DNA of 14,850 bases. It comes from Alcaligenaceae bacterium (GTDB taxonomy: Bacteria; Pseudomonadota; Gammaproteobacteria; Burkholderiales; Burkholderiaceae). This document shows, in pieces, positions 7,390 through 14,850 of the stretch. The stretch covers positions 1-14,850 of the forward strand of contig CANBUF010000009.1 in the NCBI GenBank assembly GCA_947372575.1. The letters run 5' to 3'. The stretch's first letter is position 1. Each line of letters begins with the position of its first letter. Made by a program: the position numbers and the translations under genes. Under the pieces are notes generated by a model. That model was not told the origin of the DNA. It did no database searches and saw only the letters and a program-made list of their open reading frames with translations.

Positions 7390-8571
7390 ATGAAGTTTTG
7401 TAATGCAAAACTATTTTGGAAGCTGACGCTGGCTTCAGGCTTGATCGCAGGTTCATTCGCCACCCAGGCCCAACCTATTAAGGTAGGCTGGCTGTCCTCA
7501 CTCACTGGCCCACTCTCTGCTTCGGCGATTGCCGAGAACCAGGGTGTTGAGTTGGCTGTTGAGGAAATCAATGCCGCAGGCGGCATCCTGGGTCGCAAAA
7601 TCGAGTTGCTGACCCGTGATACGGCGGGCGACCCGACCAAGGCGGTGAACTTTGCGCAACAACTCGCCTTTAGTGACAAGGTGAATGTGGTGATCGGACC
7701 TGTTAATTCAGGTGAGGGGCTGGCGACCACCCCGATGCTGGCACGCGCAGGGGTACCCAACATCATCATTGGTGCGATTGACGAGCTGACCGACGCCAAG
7801 AAGTATCCCCGTGCCTTTCGCATGATCAATACCAACATGCAGTGGATTACGACGGCGAACAACTATGCAATTCAAACACTGAAAAAGCAGAAGATTGCCG
7901 TCATCGCTGACACGTCGGGCTATGGCACGGCGAGCGCTAAATCTGCAATCGCCTTGCTGGAAAAGGCGGGTATCAAGCCGGTGTACTCCGTATTGATCGA
8001 TGCCAACAAGACAGATGTCATGGATGAGATGACCAAAGCGCGTAATGCCGGGGCAGATGTCGTGATGCCCTGGTCTGCTGCGGCTGGGTTGCTGGGCCGT
8101 TTGATCAATGCGCGTGGCGAAATGGGCTGGGATGTGCCGATTGTTGGACATCCTGCATTGATGGCTGCGCAGATTCGCAAGTTACTCAATAAACCAGAGT
8201 ACTGGGATAAAACCTATGCTGCAGGCTATCTGAGCACAACCTATCTGCCTGACGGCAAGTTGCCCGCAGCCACACAAACTCTCGTTGACAAAATCCGACC
8301 ACGACTGGGCGGAGGAGAAATTGATGTGACCTTCTGGTGGGTGGCGCTCGGCTACGACACGGTCAAAATGATTGAGCATGCGATCAAAAAAGCGGGCTCG
8401 ACCGATCCGGCGGCTTTTCAGAAAGCCATGGAAACAACCTCAAAATATCCGGGCGTCTACGCAACATATAGCTGGAGCGATACACAGCGCGATGGTTTCC
8501 CCGATAGCGATATGGTGATGAATACTGCCAATACGTTCAAGGACGGCAGTTTCAATCTCGCGCCAAAATAA
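7390..8571 (+). CDS. Periplasmic substrate-binding protein of a branched-chain amino acid/amide-type ABC importer
   Basis: This is a LivK/UrtA-like binding protein (Peripla_BP_6 type I fold) that captures a small ligand in the periplasm and delivers it to the membrane permeases encoded next. Starting at 7390 it has 393 residues. Residues 1-27 form a Sec signal peptide: a basic start, a hydrophobic core (LTLASGLIAG) and probable cleavage after Ala27 (TQA|QP). The mature protein opens with IKVGWLSSLTGPLSASA and continues with GVELAVEEINAAGGILGRKI, both typical of the family. Further family features are VNVVIGPVNSGEG, the mid-chain SGYGTASA segment, and the C-terminal YSWSDTQRDGFPDSD segment. 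No lipobox is present. It heads the operon, with livH-like 18 bases downstream. The ligand is unknown. The family takes up branched-chain amino acids, urea, short amides and aromatic or dicarboxylic acids, and the enzyme neighbours argue against a simple amino acid importer. Confidence 0.9.
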   Translation: MKFCNAKLFWKLTLASGLIAGSFATQAQPIKVGWLSSLTGPLSASAIAENQGVELAVEEINAAGGILGRKIELLTRDTAGDPTKAVNFAQQLAFSDKVNVVIGPVNSGEGLATTPMLARAGVPNIIIGAIDELTDAKKYPRAFRMINTNMQWITTANNYAIQTLKKQKIAVIADTSGYGTASAKSAIALLEKAGIKPVYSVLIDANKTDVMDEMTKARNAGADVVMPWSAAAGLLGRLINARGEMGWDVPIVGHPALMAAQIRKLLNKPEYWDKTYAAGYLSTTYLPDGKLPAATQTLVDKIRPRLGGGEIDVTFWWVALGYDTVKMIEHAIKKAGSTDPAAFQKAMETTSKYPGVYATYSWSDTQRDGFPDSDMVMNTANTFKDGSFNLAPK

Positions 8572-8589
8572 TAAAAAAAGGCTGATGAA

Positions 8590-9450
8590 ATGCTGACAGT
8601 CCTTGTAACAGGTCTGGCCATTGGCATGCTGTATGGTGCCGTGGCGCTTGTTTATAACGTAATGTTTTCGACCTCCAAGGTGCTGTCGGTTACGACGGGT
8701 CACATCTCCATGCTCGGTGGCGTCTTTGGCGCGTGGTTCATGATCAACCTGCAGATGCCCTGGTATGTGGGGCTGCTCGGGGCGATTCTGATCGGTGCGG
8801 CATTTGGCTGGGTGACGGATGTGCTGGCGATTCGTCGTGTGCTTGCCCGCAGTGACGAGCACCTCTGGCTGTTGAGTACCCTTGCTGTGGCGACCATGGT
8901 GCAGCAAGGTGTCGGCTTATGGTGGGGTACTGAGCCTACGCCTTTCCCAAGACTGATTCCGCAAGATTTCGGCGCGGGTATGGCTGATCAGAAATTCTGG
9001 CTTCCGATTATTCTGGCCGTACTCATGGCGATTGGACTGGAGCTTTTTTATCGTCGCACTTTGTACGGAAAATTATTTTTGGCGATGTCCGAGGATGCCT
9101 TTGCCGCACGTGCGAGAGGTGTTTCCACGGATCGGATCCGTTCAATGTCCTATGTGCTGTCGGGTGCGCTTGGCGGTCTGGCGGGATTTGCCGCGGGGCA
9201 ACTGACCTTTGCCTATTTTGCTTTAGGTTTGACCCTCACGCTCAATGGTTTTATCGCCTTGGCCGTCGGTGGGTTGGGAAGCAATATTGGTGCTCTGGTG
9301 GGTGGTGCTTTGCTTGGTTTACTCAACGCCTATGCGACTTACTGGTTCGGAGGAGAATACCAGCAAACGATTTCTGTTGGCCTCCTGATGGTGGTGCTGC
9401 TGCTCAAGCCTGAAGGCTTGTTCGGCTCCAAACGCGTCCGTCCTGTTTAA
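8590..9450 (+). CDS. LivH-type inner-membrane permease of the HAAT-family ABC importer
   Basis: This is one of the two transmembrane subunits forming the translocation path for the ligand delivered by the upstream binding protein. The 286-residue protein is almost entirely hydrophobic, with about eight predicted membrane spans. It starts LTVLVTGLAIGMLYGAVALV, the usual LivH opening. The cytoplasmic coupling segment is visible as ARARGVSTDRIRSMSYVLSG around residues 173-192, followed by GALGGLAGFAAG. The C terminus reads LLKPEGLFGSKRVRPV, a standard ending for LivH proteins. Its start at 8590 is preceded by a modest AAGG. The downstream LivMG gene begins 20 bases after the stop, preceded by GGAG at 9455-9458. 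Fold and role are secure; substrate is not. Confidence 0.92.
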   Translation: MLTVLVTGLAIGMLYGAVALVYNVMFSTSKVLSVTTGHISMLGGVFGAWFMINLQMPWYVGLLGAILIGAAFGWVTDVLAIRRVLARSDEHLWLLSTLAVATMVQQGVGLWWGTEPTPFPRLIPQDFGAGMADQKFWLPIILAVLMAIGLELFYRRTLYGKLFLAMSEDAFAARARGVSTDRIRSMSYVLSGALGGLAGFAAGQLTFAYFALGLTLTLNGFIALAVGGLGSNIGALVGGALLGLLNAYATYWFGGEYQQTISVGLLMVVLLLKPEGLFGSKRVRPV

Positions 9451-9470
9451 GAACGGAGCTGAGAAAAAAC

Positions 9471-11237
9471 ATGCATACACCTTCGACTCACACACGAACG
9501 CTTGCGCTGATCCTGGCTTGTCTGGCTGCCTTGACCTTACCCTTTTGGGCGGGGGATCAATATCAGTTGCATCTGGCTGCGCTCATCGGCGTGTACTGGA
9601 TTTTGATATCCGGACTCAACATTGTTGTCGGCTACACCGGTCAACTTTCCATTGGGCACGTCGGCCTATTGTCAATCGGTGCCTATGGATTTTGTATCCT
9701 CGCCGGCAAGATGGAAATGAATCCGTATTTTGCACTGATCATTTCCGGTGGGTTGGGGGGCGTCTGTGGACTGGCTCTAGGTTTGCCTTCCTTGCGCCTG
9801 CCTGGTTTTTATTTTGCCATGGCAACAATGGCGTTTGCGCTGATTGTCAATGAAATCATTCTTGCCCAGGTCGATCTGACGGGTGGTGGTATCGGTCTGG
9901 TCGGACCTTTGTTTACGGCCCCCTTTGATACGCCTGCGGGATTTTATTACCTGGTGACGCTCCTTGCTGGTTTTGCAACATGGATGACCTGGAATATTGC
10001 CCATAGTATGTGGGGTAAAGGCTTGATTGCCATTCGCGATAATCCAGTGACGGCACAGGCAGTGGGTGTGCCGGTGTTTCGTGCCAAACTGGTGGCCTTC
10101 GTGTTCAGTGGTGTGCTGGCTGGCGTATCCGGTGGCTTGTTTGCCTCCTTGCAAAGCTACATCACGCCAGATACCTTCGTATTTGAATTGAGCATGTTTT
10201 TCTTCGTCTGCATCATTATCGGTGGACGCGGCAGTATTCTCGGACCGTTTCTCGGGACAGTGGTACTGACCGCTTTGCCTGAGTTGGTGGCTTCTCTGGC
10301 CAAGTTGGGGAATTTCTTTTATGGACTGCTCCTGCTGATTGTTGTGCTGGTGATCCCTGAGGGGATCGGCAGAATGCTCCAGTTGATTTATGAGCGCATC
10401 AGGCCACGTGAACTGGAATCGATCCCGATTCAGCCTGATGTGAACAGTCTGCATCAAACGTTAAGTGTCTCAGCAACAGAGGCAGGTCCGATTGTCGTCG
10501 AGCACTTGAGCAAACATTTTGGTGGCGTGTCAGCGCTGGATGACGTGTCCTTGACGCTTGTGCCTGGCGAAGTGCATGGGCTGATCGGTCCGAATGGAAG
10601 TGGCAAGACCACAATGTTGAATCTGCTGTCGGGCTATTACGAACCATCGTCAGGAGACATGTTGTACCGCGGTCAGGACTTTGGTGCAACGACCGTCCAG
10701 CAGCGTGCCCGGATGGGCATTGCCCGCACTTTTCAAAAGCCACGTCTGTTACCTGAGCTAACAGTTCTCGAAAATGCGATGGTGGGGGCGTGGTCTGAGG
10801 CCCAGGCTGGATTTCTGGCATCGGCGTTAGCAATGCCCAAGGTACGCGCAGAAGACCGTTTTCTGCGTGAGCGCGCGGCGCAGTTGCTGGTAGGCGTAGG
10901 ACTTGGTGCAGTGATGCATCGGCGTGCAAATCTTCTCGATCACGCTCAGCAGCGGTTTCTCGAAATCGCACGCGGACTTGCACTGCGACCCCGCTTTATC
11001 CTGCTTGACGAACCGGCTGGCGGCTTGACCAGTGTGGAGATCGAACACCTGGGTGCGGTGATCCGTACTATTAGCCGGTCAGGTATTGGCGTGTTGCTGG
11101 TTGAGCACCATACTGATTTTGTATTCCGTGTCTGCGACAAGGTGACGGCCTTGAATGTGGGCCGCATGATCCAGCACGGCACTTCAGATCAAGTCCGGCA
11201 CGATCCGGAAGTGATTCGGGTCTATCTCGGAGCCTGA
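9471..11237 (+). CDS. Fused LivM permease-LivG ATPase of the HAAT-family ABC importer
   Basis: One 588-residue chain combines the second permease and one of the two ATPases. Residues about 1-320 are LivM-like, with roughly nine to ten membrane spans, the motif [20 protein letters not shown] near 60, and the coupling segment [20 protein letters not shown] near 186. Residues about 338-588 are LivG-like: Walker A GPNGSGKT with Lys379, a Q-loop in [19 protein letters not shown], Walker [12 protein letters not shown] with Asp513-Glu514, and switch His546 in LLVEHH. The ABC signature is unusual. Where LivG normally has LSYGQQ or LSGGQ, this protein reads LLDHAQQ at 488-494, although the flanking [11 protein letters not shown] is normal. 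Such permease-ATPase fusions are annotated in other betaproteobacteria. The stop codon overlaps the LivF start by one base (TGATG), implying coupled translation. Confidence 0.92.
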   Translation: MHTPSTHTRTLALILACLAALTLPFWAGDQYQLHLAALIGVYWILISGLNIVVGYTGQLSIGHVGLLSIGAYGFCILAGKMEMNPYFALIISGGLGGVCGLALGLPSLRLPGFYFAMATMAFALIVNEIILAQVDLTGGGIGLVGPLFTAPFDTPAGFYYLVTLLAGFATWMTWNIAHSMWGKGLIAIRDNPVTAQAVGVPVFRAKLVAFVFSGVLAGVSGGLFASLQSYITPDTFVFELSMFFFVCIIIGGRGSILGPFLGTVVLTALPELVASLAKLGNFFYGLLLLIVVLVIPEGIGRMLQLIYERIRPRELESIPIQPDVNSLHQTLSVSATEAGPIVVEHLSKHFGGVSALDDVSLTLVPGEVHGLIGPNGSGKTTMLNLLSGYYEPSSGDMLYRGQDFGATTVQQRARMGIARTFQKPRLLPELTVLENAMVGAWSEAQAGFLASALAMPKVRAEDRFLRERAAQLLVGVGLGAVMHRRANLLDHAQQRFLEIARGLALRPRFILLDEPAGGLTSVEIEHLGAVIRTISRSGIGVLLVEHHTDFVFRVCDKVTALNVGRMIQHGTSDQVRHDPEVIRVYLGA

Positions 11238-12004
11238 TGATGACTGATAAAACTTCCCGACCAGAGCAGGTGTTGCTGTCTGTGCGTGACCTGCATGTTG
11301 CCTATGGTAAAGCCGAGGTTGTGCATGGCCTGTCGCTTGATGTTCGAGCGGGTGAATTTGTGGTGGTGCTCGGGCGTAACGGTGCAGGTAAGAGCACAGT
11401 GATGCATGCCATCTCTGGACTGGTTCCCAAGCGCAGTGGCACGGTTATGTTTGAGGACCAAGATCTCTCGCAGGCGAGTGCCAGACAAATAGTGCAGTCC
11501 GGCATTATTCAGGTGCTCGAGGGACATCGTGTCTTTCAGACCTTGAGCGTCGAGGACAATCTGCTGATTGGCACGTATGCCAAGTCGCCACGCGGGGATC
11601 GCAGTAAGCTTGACGCCATGTACGAATTATTTCCAGAGCTGGCAGAGCGTAAGCATCAAATGGCCTCGCGACTGTCTGGCGGTCAGCAGCAGATTCTTGC
11701 GGTGGCGCAAGGTGTGATTGGCGAACCTAAACTATTAATACTCGACGAGCCTTCGGGCGGACTGGCACCCATCGTGGTGGATCGAATTCTTTCGGTCGCC
11801 TCTGCCTTGTGTGCCAAAGGCTTGGCGATTTTGCTCGTTGAGCAGCTTGTTGAAAAGGCGCTCAAGCACGCGCATTTTGCATTTTTGATGGAAACCGGTC
11901 GTATCGTGGCTGCAGAGTCCTCGGAGCAGATCGGTCGAGGTGATTTATTACATAGAGTTTTTCTTGGCGGTGGTGAACCGATGACAGAAATGGAGAATCA
12001 ATAA
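11237..12004 (+). CDS. LivF-type ATPase of the HAAT-family ABC importer
   Basis: This cytoplasmic ATPase should pair with the LivG-like half of the upstream fusion to power import. All hallmarks are canonical in its 255 residues: Walker A GRNGAGKST with Lys52, Q-loop near IIQVLEGHRVFQTLSVEDNL, signature LSGGQQ starting at residue 146, Walker B LLILDEPSGGL with Asp170-Glu171, and a switch region ILLVEQL. The switch position carries Gln in place of the usual His, which is common in LivF proteins. The start ATG at 11237 shares its A with the LivMG stop; a second ATG follows immediately at 11240. The C-terminal stop overlaps the cyclase start as TAATG, so this gene links the transporter to the enzyme. 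Because the partner LivG signature is degenerate, this subunit contributes the only fully conventional signature sequence. Confidence 0.93.
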   Translation: MMTDKTSRPEQVLLSVRDLHVAYGKAEVVHGLSLDVRAGEFVVVLGRNGAGKSTVMHAISGLVPKRSGTVMFEDQDLSQASARQIVQSGIIQVLEGHRVFQTLSVEDNLLIGTYAKSPRGDRSKLDAMYELFPELAERKHQMASRLSGGQQQILAVAQGVIGEPKLLILDEPSGGLAPIVVDRILSVASALCAKGLAILLVEQLVEKALKHAHFAFLMETGRIVAAESSEQIGRGDLLHRVFLGGGEPMTEMENQ

Positions 12005-13059
12005 TGAGTAGTTCAAAAAGATGGGTCAATCGTCCTGAGGGTTCAAACTGGGGCGATTTTGGTCCGGATGATCAGCGTGGCAGAATTAATTTGCTGACCT
12101 CTGAAAAAGTCATGCAAGGCATCGCTGAAGTCAAAGAAGGCAAGCCTTTTTGCCTGAGCTTGCCTCTCGATTATCCAGGTGGCAACTTGCTCAATCCAAG
12201 ACGTCATCCGCCCGTGATTCGTCCGACCTTGCGCAATGGTCGTCCTAATATGAATTACAAGCTGTTTACGGACAATAACCAGCATAGTGACGTCGTGAGC
12301 GACGATCTGGTCGTCTTGCATTTGCAATACTCAACGCAATGGGACAGCCTGGCGCATGTGGGTTCGCTATTCGATGCGAACGGTGATGGCATCCCTGAAG
12401 CTGTGTATTACAACGGCTATCGCGCAGGCGAACACATTATCGGACCGACAGAAGGCAAGGACGCAGGTGTTCCTGAGCCAGGCGACCAGAGAACAACATC
12501 GAATGCCACTGCACTTGGCATTCAGAACATGGCCGAATCCTGCGTGCAGGGTCGTGGCGTGATGGTTGATTTTCATGCGCACTTTGGTAATAAGAAAGTG
12601 ATCGTGGATTACGACATCATGATGCGCGTGCTGGAGCAGGATAAAGTCGAAATTGAAAAGGGTGACATGGTTGCCTTGCATACTGGCTTTGCCCAGATGC
12701 TGCTCGACATGAAGAAAAAACCTGACCTGAGCATTCTTGACAATAGTTGCGCCGCACTGGATGGTCGCGATTCAAAACTGTTGAACTGGATCACCGACAG
12801 TGGGCTGGTGGTACTGATGGCTGATAACTACGCTGTCGAGGCGCACCCAGCTACAAAGCATGTCGGTTGCTGCGCCACACTGCCGTTGCATGAGCATTGC
12901 CTCTTCAAACTTGGCATTCATCTGGGCGAGATGTTTTATCTGACGGAGCTTGCCCAGTGGTTACGCAAAAACGGTCGTAACCGTTTCTTGCTGACCGCAC
13001 CTCCGCTGCGCCTGCCAGGTGCGGTCGGTTCGCCCTCTACAGCGGTGGCAACGGTGTAA
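12004..13059 (+). CDS. Cyclase-family (kynurenine formamidase/isatin hydrolase fold) metal-dependent hydrolase
   Basis: The 351-residue protein belongs to the cyclase family (PF04199), whose known members hydrolyse amide or lactam bonds, for example N-formylkynurenine or isatin, using a divalent metal. The family metal motif H-x-G-T-H-x-D-x-x-x-H appears here as QYSTQWDSLAH (108-118). Asp114 and His118 are retained while Gln occupies both upstream His positions. Other conserved patches are VYYNGY near 136, VDFHAHF (188-194), HTGFAQ (226-231), NYAVEAHP near 277 and LPLHEH ending at His298. GGAG at 11992-11995 lies eight bases before the ATG, which overlaps the livF-like stop by one base. Translational linkage to the importer suggests the imported ligand, or its first product, is the substrate. 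Many longer cyclase-family proteins carry the TQWD variant, so catalysis is plausible, but the reaction is not known. Confidence 0.85.
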   Translation: MSSSKRWVNRPEGSNWGDFGPDDQRGRINLLTSEKVMQGIAEVKEGKPFCLSLPLDYPGGNLLNPRRHPPVIRPTLRNGRPNMNYKLFTDNNQHSDVVSDDLVVLHLQYSTQWDSLAHVGSLFDANGDGIPEAVYYNGYRAGEHIIGPTEGKDAGVPEPGDQRTTSNATALGIQNMAESCVQGRGVMVDFHAHFGNKKVIVDYDIMMRVLEQDKVEIEKGDMVALHTGFAQMLLDMKKKPDLSILDNSCAALDGRDSKLLNWITDSGLVVLMADNYAVEAHPATKHVGCCATLPLHEHCLFKLGIHLGEMFYLTELAQWLRKNGRNRFLLTAPPLRLPGAVGSPSTAVATV

Positions 13060-13192
13060 AACGTTTGAAACAGGGTCGTGCAGCCATGACCCTGTGAATT
13101 GCGATCCGTGGGAAACGCTTCTGCGTGATCGTACTCTCACTTAAAAACGTGGCCAAAGAGCTTGCGAATAATTTAATTCCTTTGGGGAAGAC
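13060..13192 (+). promoter_or_regulatory. Intergenic leader with two hairpins between cyclase and AtuA-like genes
   Basis: This 133-base gap is by far the longest in the operon. ACAGGGTCGTG (13070-13080) pairs with CATGACCCTGT (13085-13095), one G-U pair included, around the loop CAGC. No T run follows, so it is not a classical terminator. A second, bulged hairpin is possible: CGATC (13102-13106) with GATCG (13127-13131) plus ACGC/GCGT (13115-13118 and 13123-13126). A strong GGGGA (13184-13188) precedes the next ATG. The region may hold an RNA processing or stability element or an internal promoter; no convincing -35/-10 pair is visible. Confidence 0.5.
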
Positions 13193-14548
13193 ATGAAAGA
13201 CGTCATTAGAATTGGTTCAGGTGCGGCATGGTGGGGTGATCGCGTTGAGCCTGCCGCACTCAATGCAGAAAAGGGGGACCTTGATTATCTGTGTTTCGAG
13301 ACGATGGCTGAGGCAACCGTCTCGGCCGCACAAGTGCGTGCGCGTCGTGATCCGACTTTTCCTGGCTATGACACCTATCTCGATGACCGCATGCGGGCGG
13401 TGCTGCCACACTGTATGAACCGTGGTACCAAAATCATCACCAACCAGGGGTGGATTAATCCTGATGCGGCTGCGAAACGTATTGTGTATTTGCTGCAGGA
13501 GTTCGGCTTCACGGGTGTAAAAGTCGCCTCGGTCAATGGGAGTCTCATTACCGAGCATGTGCTGGAGATGACGGACACGATTCTGGAGAATGGGTTGCCG
13601 ACCTCGACGCTGACTTCTAATCTGATTTCGGCCGAGGTTTATCAGGGTGCCGAACCGATTGTCGATGCCTTGAAAGCGGGTGCGCAAATTGTGATTACGG
13701 GTCGGGTCGCTGACCCATCCATTTTTATGGCTCCGATGATGTATGAATTTGAATGGGATCCGCTGGATCACGTCAAACTCGGGCAGGGTAATGGTCTGGG
13801 GCATTTACTGGAGTGTGGCGCCCAGGTCACCGGCGGATACTTCTCTGATCCAGGCTTTAAAGACGTACCGGATCCCTGGAACTTTGGTTTTCCGATTGCC
13901 GAGGTGTCACGCGACGGCAGCGCAGTCATCACCAAGGTTGCCGGCACGGGTGGTCAGGTTACGCTGCAGACGGTTAAAGAACAGATGCTTTATGAAGTGC
14001 ATGATCCCGCGAATTATCTGACGCCTGATGTGGTGGTTGATTTCACCACCGCCCAGATCGAACAAGTCGGACCTGATCGCGTGCGCGTGAGCCACATAGG
14101 TGGCAAGCCCCGCACCCAGACGCTTAAGGTGTCGATTGGTTGCACAGAGGGATTCATTGGTGAAGACATGTTCTTTTACGCAGGTCCTGGCGCATTGCGT
14201 CGAGCAGAACTTGCTAAAAAAGTGCTTGAGGAACGGTTCAAAATAGTCAATTTGAAAGCGGAAGAATTTCGTATTGATTACCTCGGACTCAATGCAATTC
14301 ATGGTGAAGCCACACCGGCCGATGCACCCGAGCCTTATGAAATCGCCGTCCGCGTGGCAGCACGCACCAAGACACGCGAAGAAGCCGCTAAGGTCGGACG
14401 CGAAGTCGATGGGATGGCCGTGTCTGGCATTGCCCATACAGGCAAGCGTGTCCCACATCAGGACCGCACACGTGAAGTGATTGGTGTCTGGTCTTCCCTG
14501 GTACCGCGTGAACGTGTGACCCCTTCAATTAACTATTTTGTGAGCTAA
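13193..14548 (+). CDS. AtuA-family protein (DUF1446), large part
   Basis: The 451-residue protein matches the AtuA family (PF07287), named from the acyclic terpene utilisation cluster of Pseudomonas, where its biochemical role is not established. Visible family patches in order are IRIGSGAAWWGDR at the N terminus, KGDLDYLCFETMAEATVSAA (about 28-47), the Asn-Pro patch NQGWINPDAAAKR near 83, VITGRVADPSIFMAP near 166-180, GHLLECGAQVTGGYF near 202, and GTGGQVTLQTVKEQMLYEVH near 245. It has no signal peptide or membrane span and should be cytoplasmic. It lacks the about 100-residue C-terminal domain present in full-length AtuA proteins of roughly 590 residues; that domain appears as the next gene, three bases downstream. 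GGGGA at 13184-13188 supports the start. Its presence in a transporter-hydrolase operon indicates a catabolic role on a carboxylic acid or CoA-linked intermediate, which is inference. Confidence 0.87.
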   Translation: MKDVIRIGSGAAWWGDRVEPAALNAEKGDLDYLCFETMAEATVSAAQVRARRDPTFPGYDTYLDDRMRAVLPHCMNRGTKIITNQGWINPDAAAKRIVYLLQEFGFTGVKVASVNGSLITEHVLEMTDTILENGLPTSTLTSNLISAEVYQGAEPIVDALKAGAQIVITGRVADPSIFMAPMMYEFEWDPLDHVKLGQGNGLGHLLECGAQVTGGYFSDPGFKDVPDPWNFGFPIAEVSRDGSAVITKVAGTGGQVTLQTVKEQMLYEVHDPANYLTPDVVVDFTTAQIEQVGPDRVRVSHIGGKPRTQTLKVSIGCTEGFIGEDMFFYAGPGALRRAELAKKVLEERFKIVNLKAEEFRIDYLGLNAIHGEATPADAPEPYEIAVRVAARTKTREEAAKVGREVDGMAVSGIAHTGKRVPHQDRTREVIGVWSSLVPRERVTPSINYFVS

Positions 14549-14551
14549 GTC

Positions 14552-14850
14552 ATGAAAGTAAAGCTGCAGCACGTTGCCCATGCACGTTCTGGTGATAAGG
14601 GTGATACGTCGAATATTTCTGTGTTTGCCTATACGCCAGAACTCTATGCCTTACTGAAAGACCAGCTCACTGCTGAGCGCTTCAAGGCCTTTTATGCCGG
14701 AGCGATCAAAGGGCCAGTGACTCGTTATGAGGTTGATAACCTTGAAGCCATGAATTTTGTGGCTCAAGGGGCCTTAGGTGGTGGCGTATCGCGAAGTCTG
14801 TGTCTGGACAACTACGGAAAGGCCCTGTCTGCTGCAGTATTGGGCTTTGA
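14552..14850 (+). CDS. AtuA C-terminal-domain-like small protein (partial, runs off right edge)
   Basis: Starting at ATG 14552, 99 residues are in the window and no stop is reached. The sequence resembles the small domain at the C terminus of long AtuA proteins: HVAHARSGDKGDTSNISVFA at the start, RYEVDNLEAMNFVAQGALGG in the middle, and SLCLDNYGKALSAAVLGF near the end. Family members of this kind are about 100-110 residues, so only a few residues are probably missing. The gene starts three bases after the AtuA-like stop, with TGTGAG (14539-14544) as a modest ribosome binding site inside the upstream gene's end. This strongly suggests that the two products act as a complex replacing a single-chain AtuA. 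The RSGDKGD-N patch is the most conserved-looking part and may bind ligand or partner. Function is unknown. Confidence 0.85.
   Translation, partial: MKVKLQHVAHARSGDKGDTSNISVFAYTPELYALLKDQLTAERFKAFYAGAIKGPVTRYEVDNLEAMNFVAQGALGGGVSRSLCLDNYGKALSAAVLGF

Noticed and set aside
7173..7862. Minus-strand open frame of 229 codons across the operon leader and binding-protein gene
   Set aside because: It would read through a bidirectional terminator and opposite the signal peptide and ligand-binding domain; no family resemblance was seen.
9777..10457. Minus-strand open frame of 226 codons opposite LivMG
   Set aside because: It lies opposite the conserved LivM domain, its composition is Gln/His-rich as expected for an antisense frame, and there is no start context.
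10932..10952. Frameshift or sequencing error explaining the odd LivG signature
   Set aside because: The frame stays open with normal LivG motifs directly before and after, so a simple frame error cannot account for the substitution.

Overview
The window looks like chromosomal DNA from a betaproteobacterium, most likely order Burkholderiales and plausibly Alcaligenaceae. This rests on gene content: a double-length UvrA, a PabB apparently fused to PabC, a LivM-LivG fusion, and a tripartite-style catabolic cluster with AtuA-family and cyclase-family proteins. Base composition looks moderate, roughly mid-50s % GC by eye and not computed. No tRNA, rRNA, insertion sequence, CRISPR array, integrase or phage gene is visible. 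Genus-level assignment is inference only.

Layout. Positions 1-6898 carry a minus-strand pair: a 1888-residue tandem UvrA-type protein with four complete ABC ATPase modules (6898 to 1232), whose stop overlaps the start of pabB (1235 down past the left edge). PabB carries the PIKGT-type lysine of aminodeoxychorismate synthase, and the beginning of a PabC-like lyase domain is visible at the window edge. Positions 6899-6998 are a short divergent promoter region. Positions 6999-7130 encode a 43-residue, strongly basic protein with a good ribosome binding site. It stands alone and is followed by two perfect-stem terminator hairpins (7146-7174 and 7189-7223).

From about 7241 to the right edge runs a plus-strand catabolic-type operon. 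It encodes a periplasmic substrate-binding protein of the LivK type, a LivH permease, a LivM permease fused to a LivG ATPase, and a LivF ATPase. These are followed by a cyclase-family (kynurenine formamidase/isatin hydrolase fold) metallohydrolase, an AtuA-family (DUF1446) protein, and a small protein matching the C-terminal part of longer AtuA proteins, which is cut by the edge. LivMG/LivF and LivF/cyclase junctions overlap by one base, so transporter and hydrolase are very probably made together. A 133-base gap with two hairpins separates the cyclase gene from atuA-like.

The simplest reading is that the right half imports an unidentified small organic acid, amide or cyclic compound through a high-affinity HAAT-family ABC importer, opens or hydrolyses it with the cyclase-family enzyme, and passes it to the AtuA pair for a step whose chemistry is not established. 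The substrate cannot be read from the sequence. The parts that most deserve a second look are the substrate-orphan transporter-cyclase-AtuA operon, the lone 43-residue basic protein, the fused LivMG whose ABC signature is LLDHAQQ in place of an LSGGQ-like sequence, and the asymmetric tandem UvrA.
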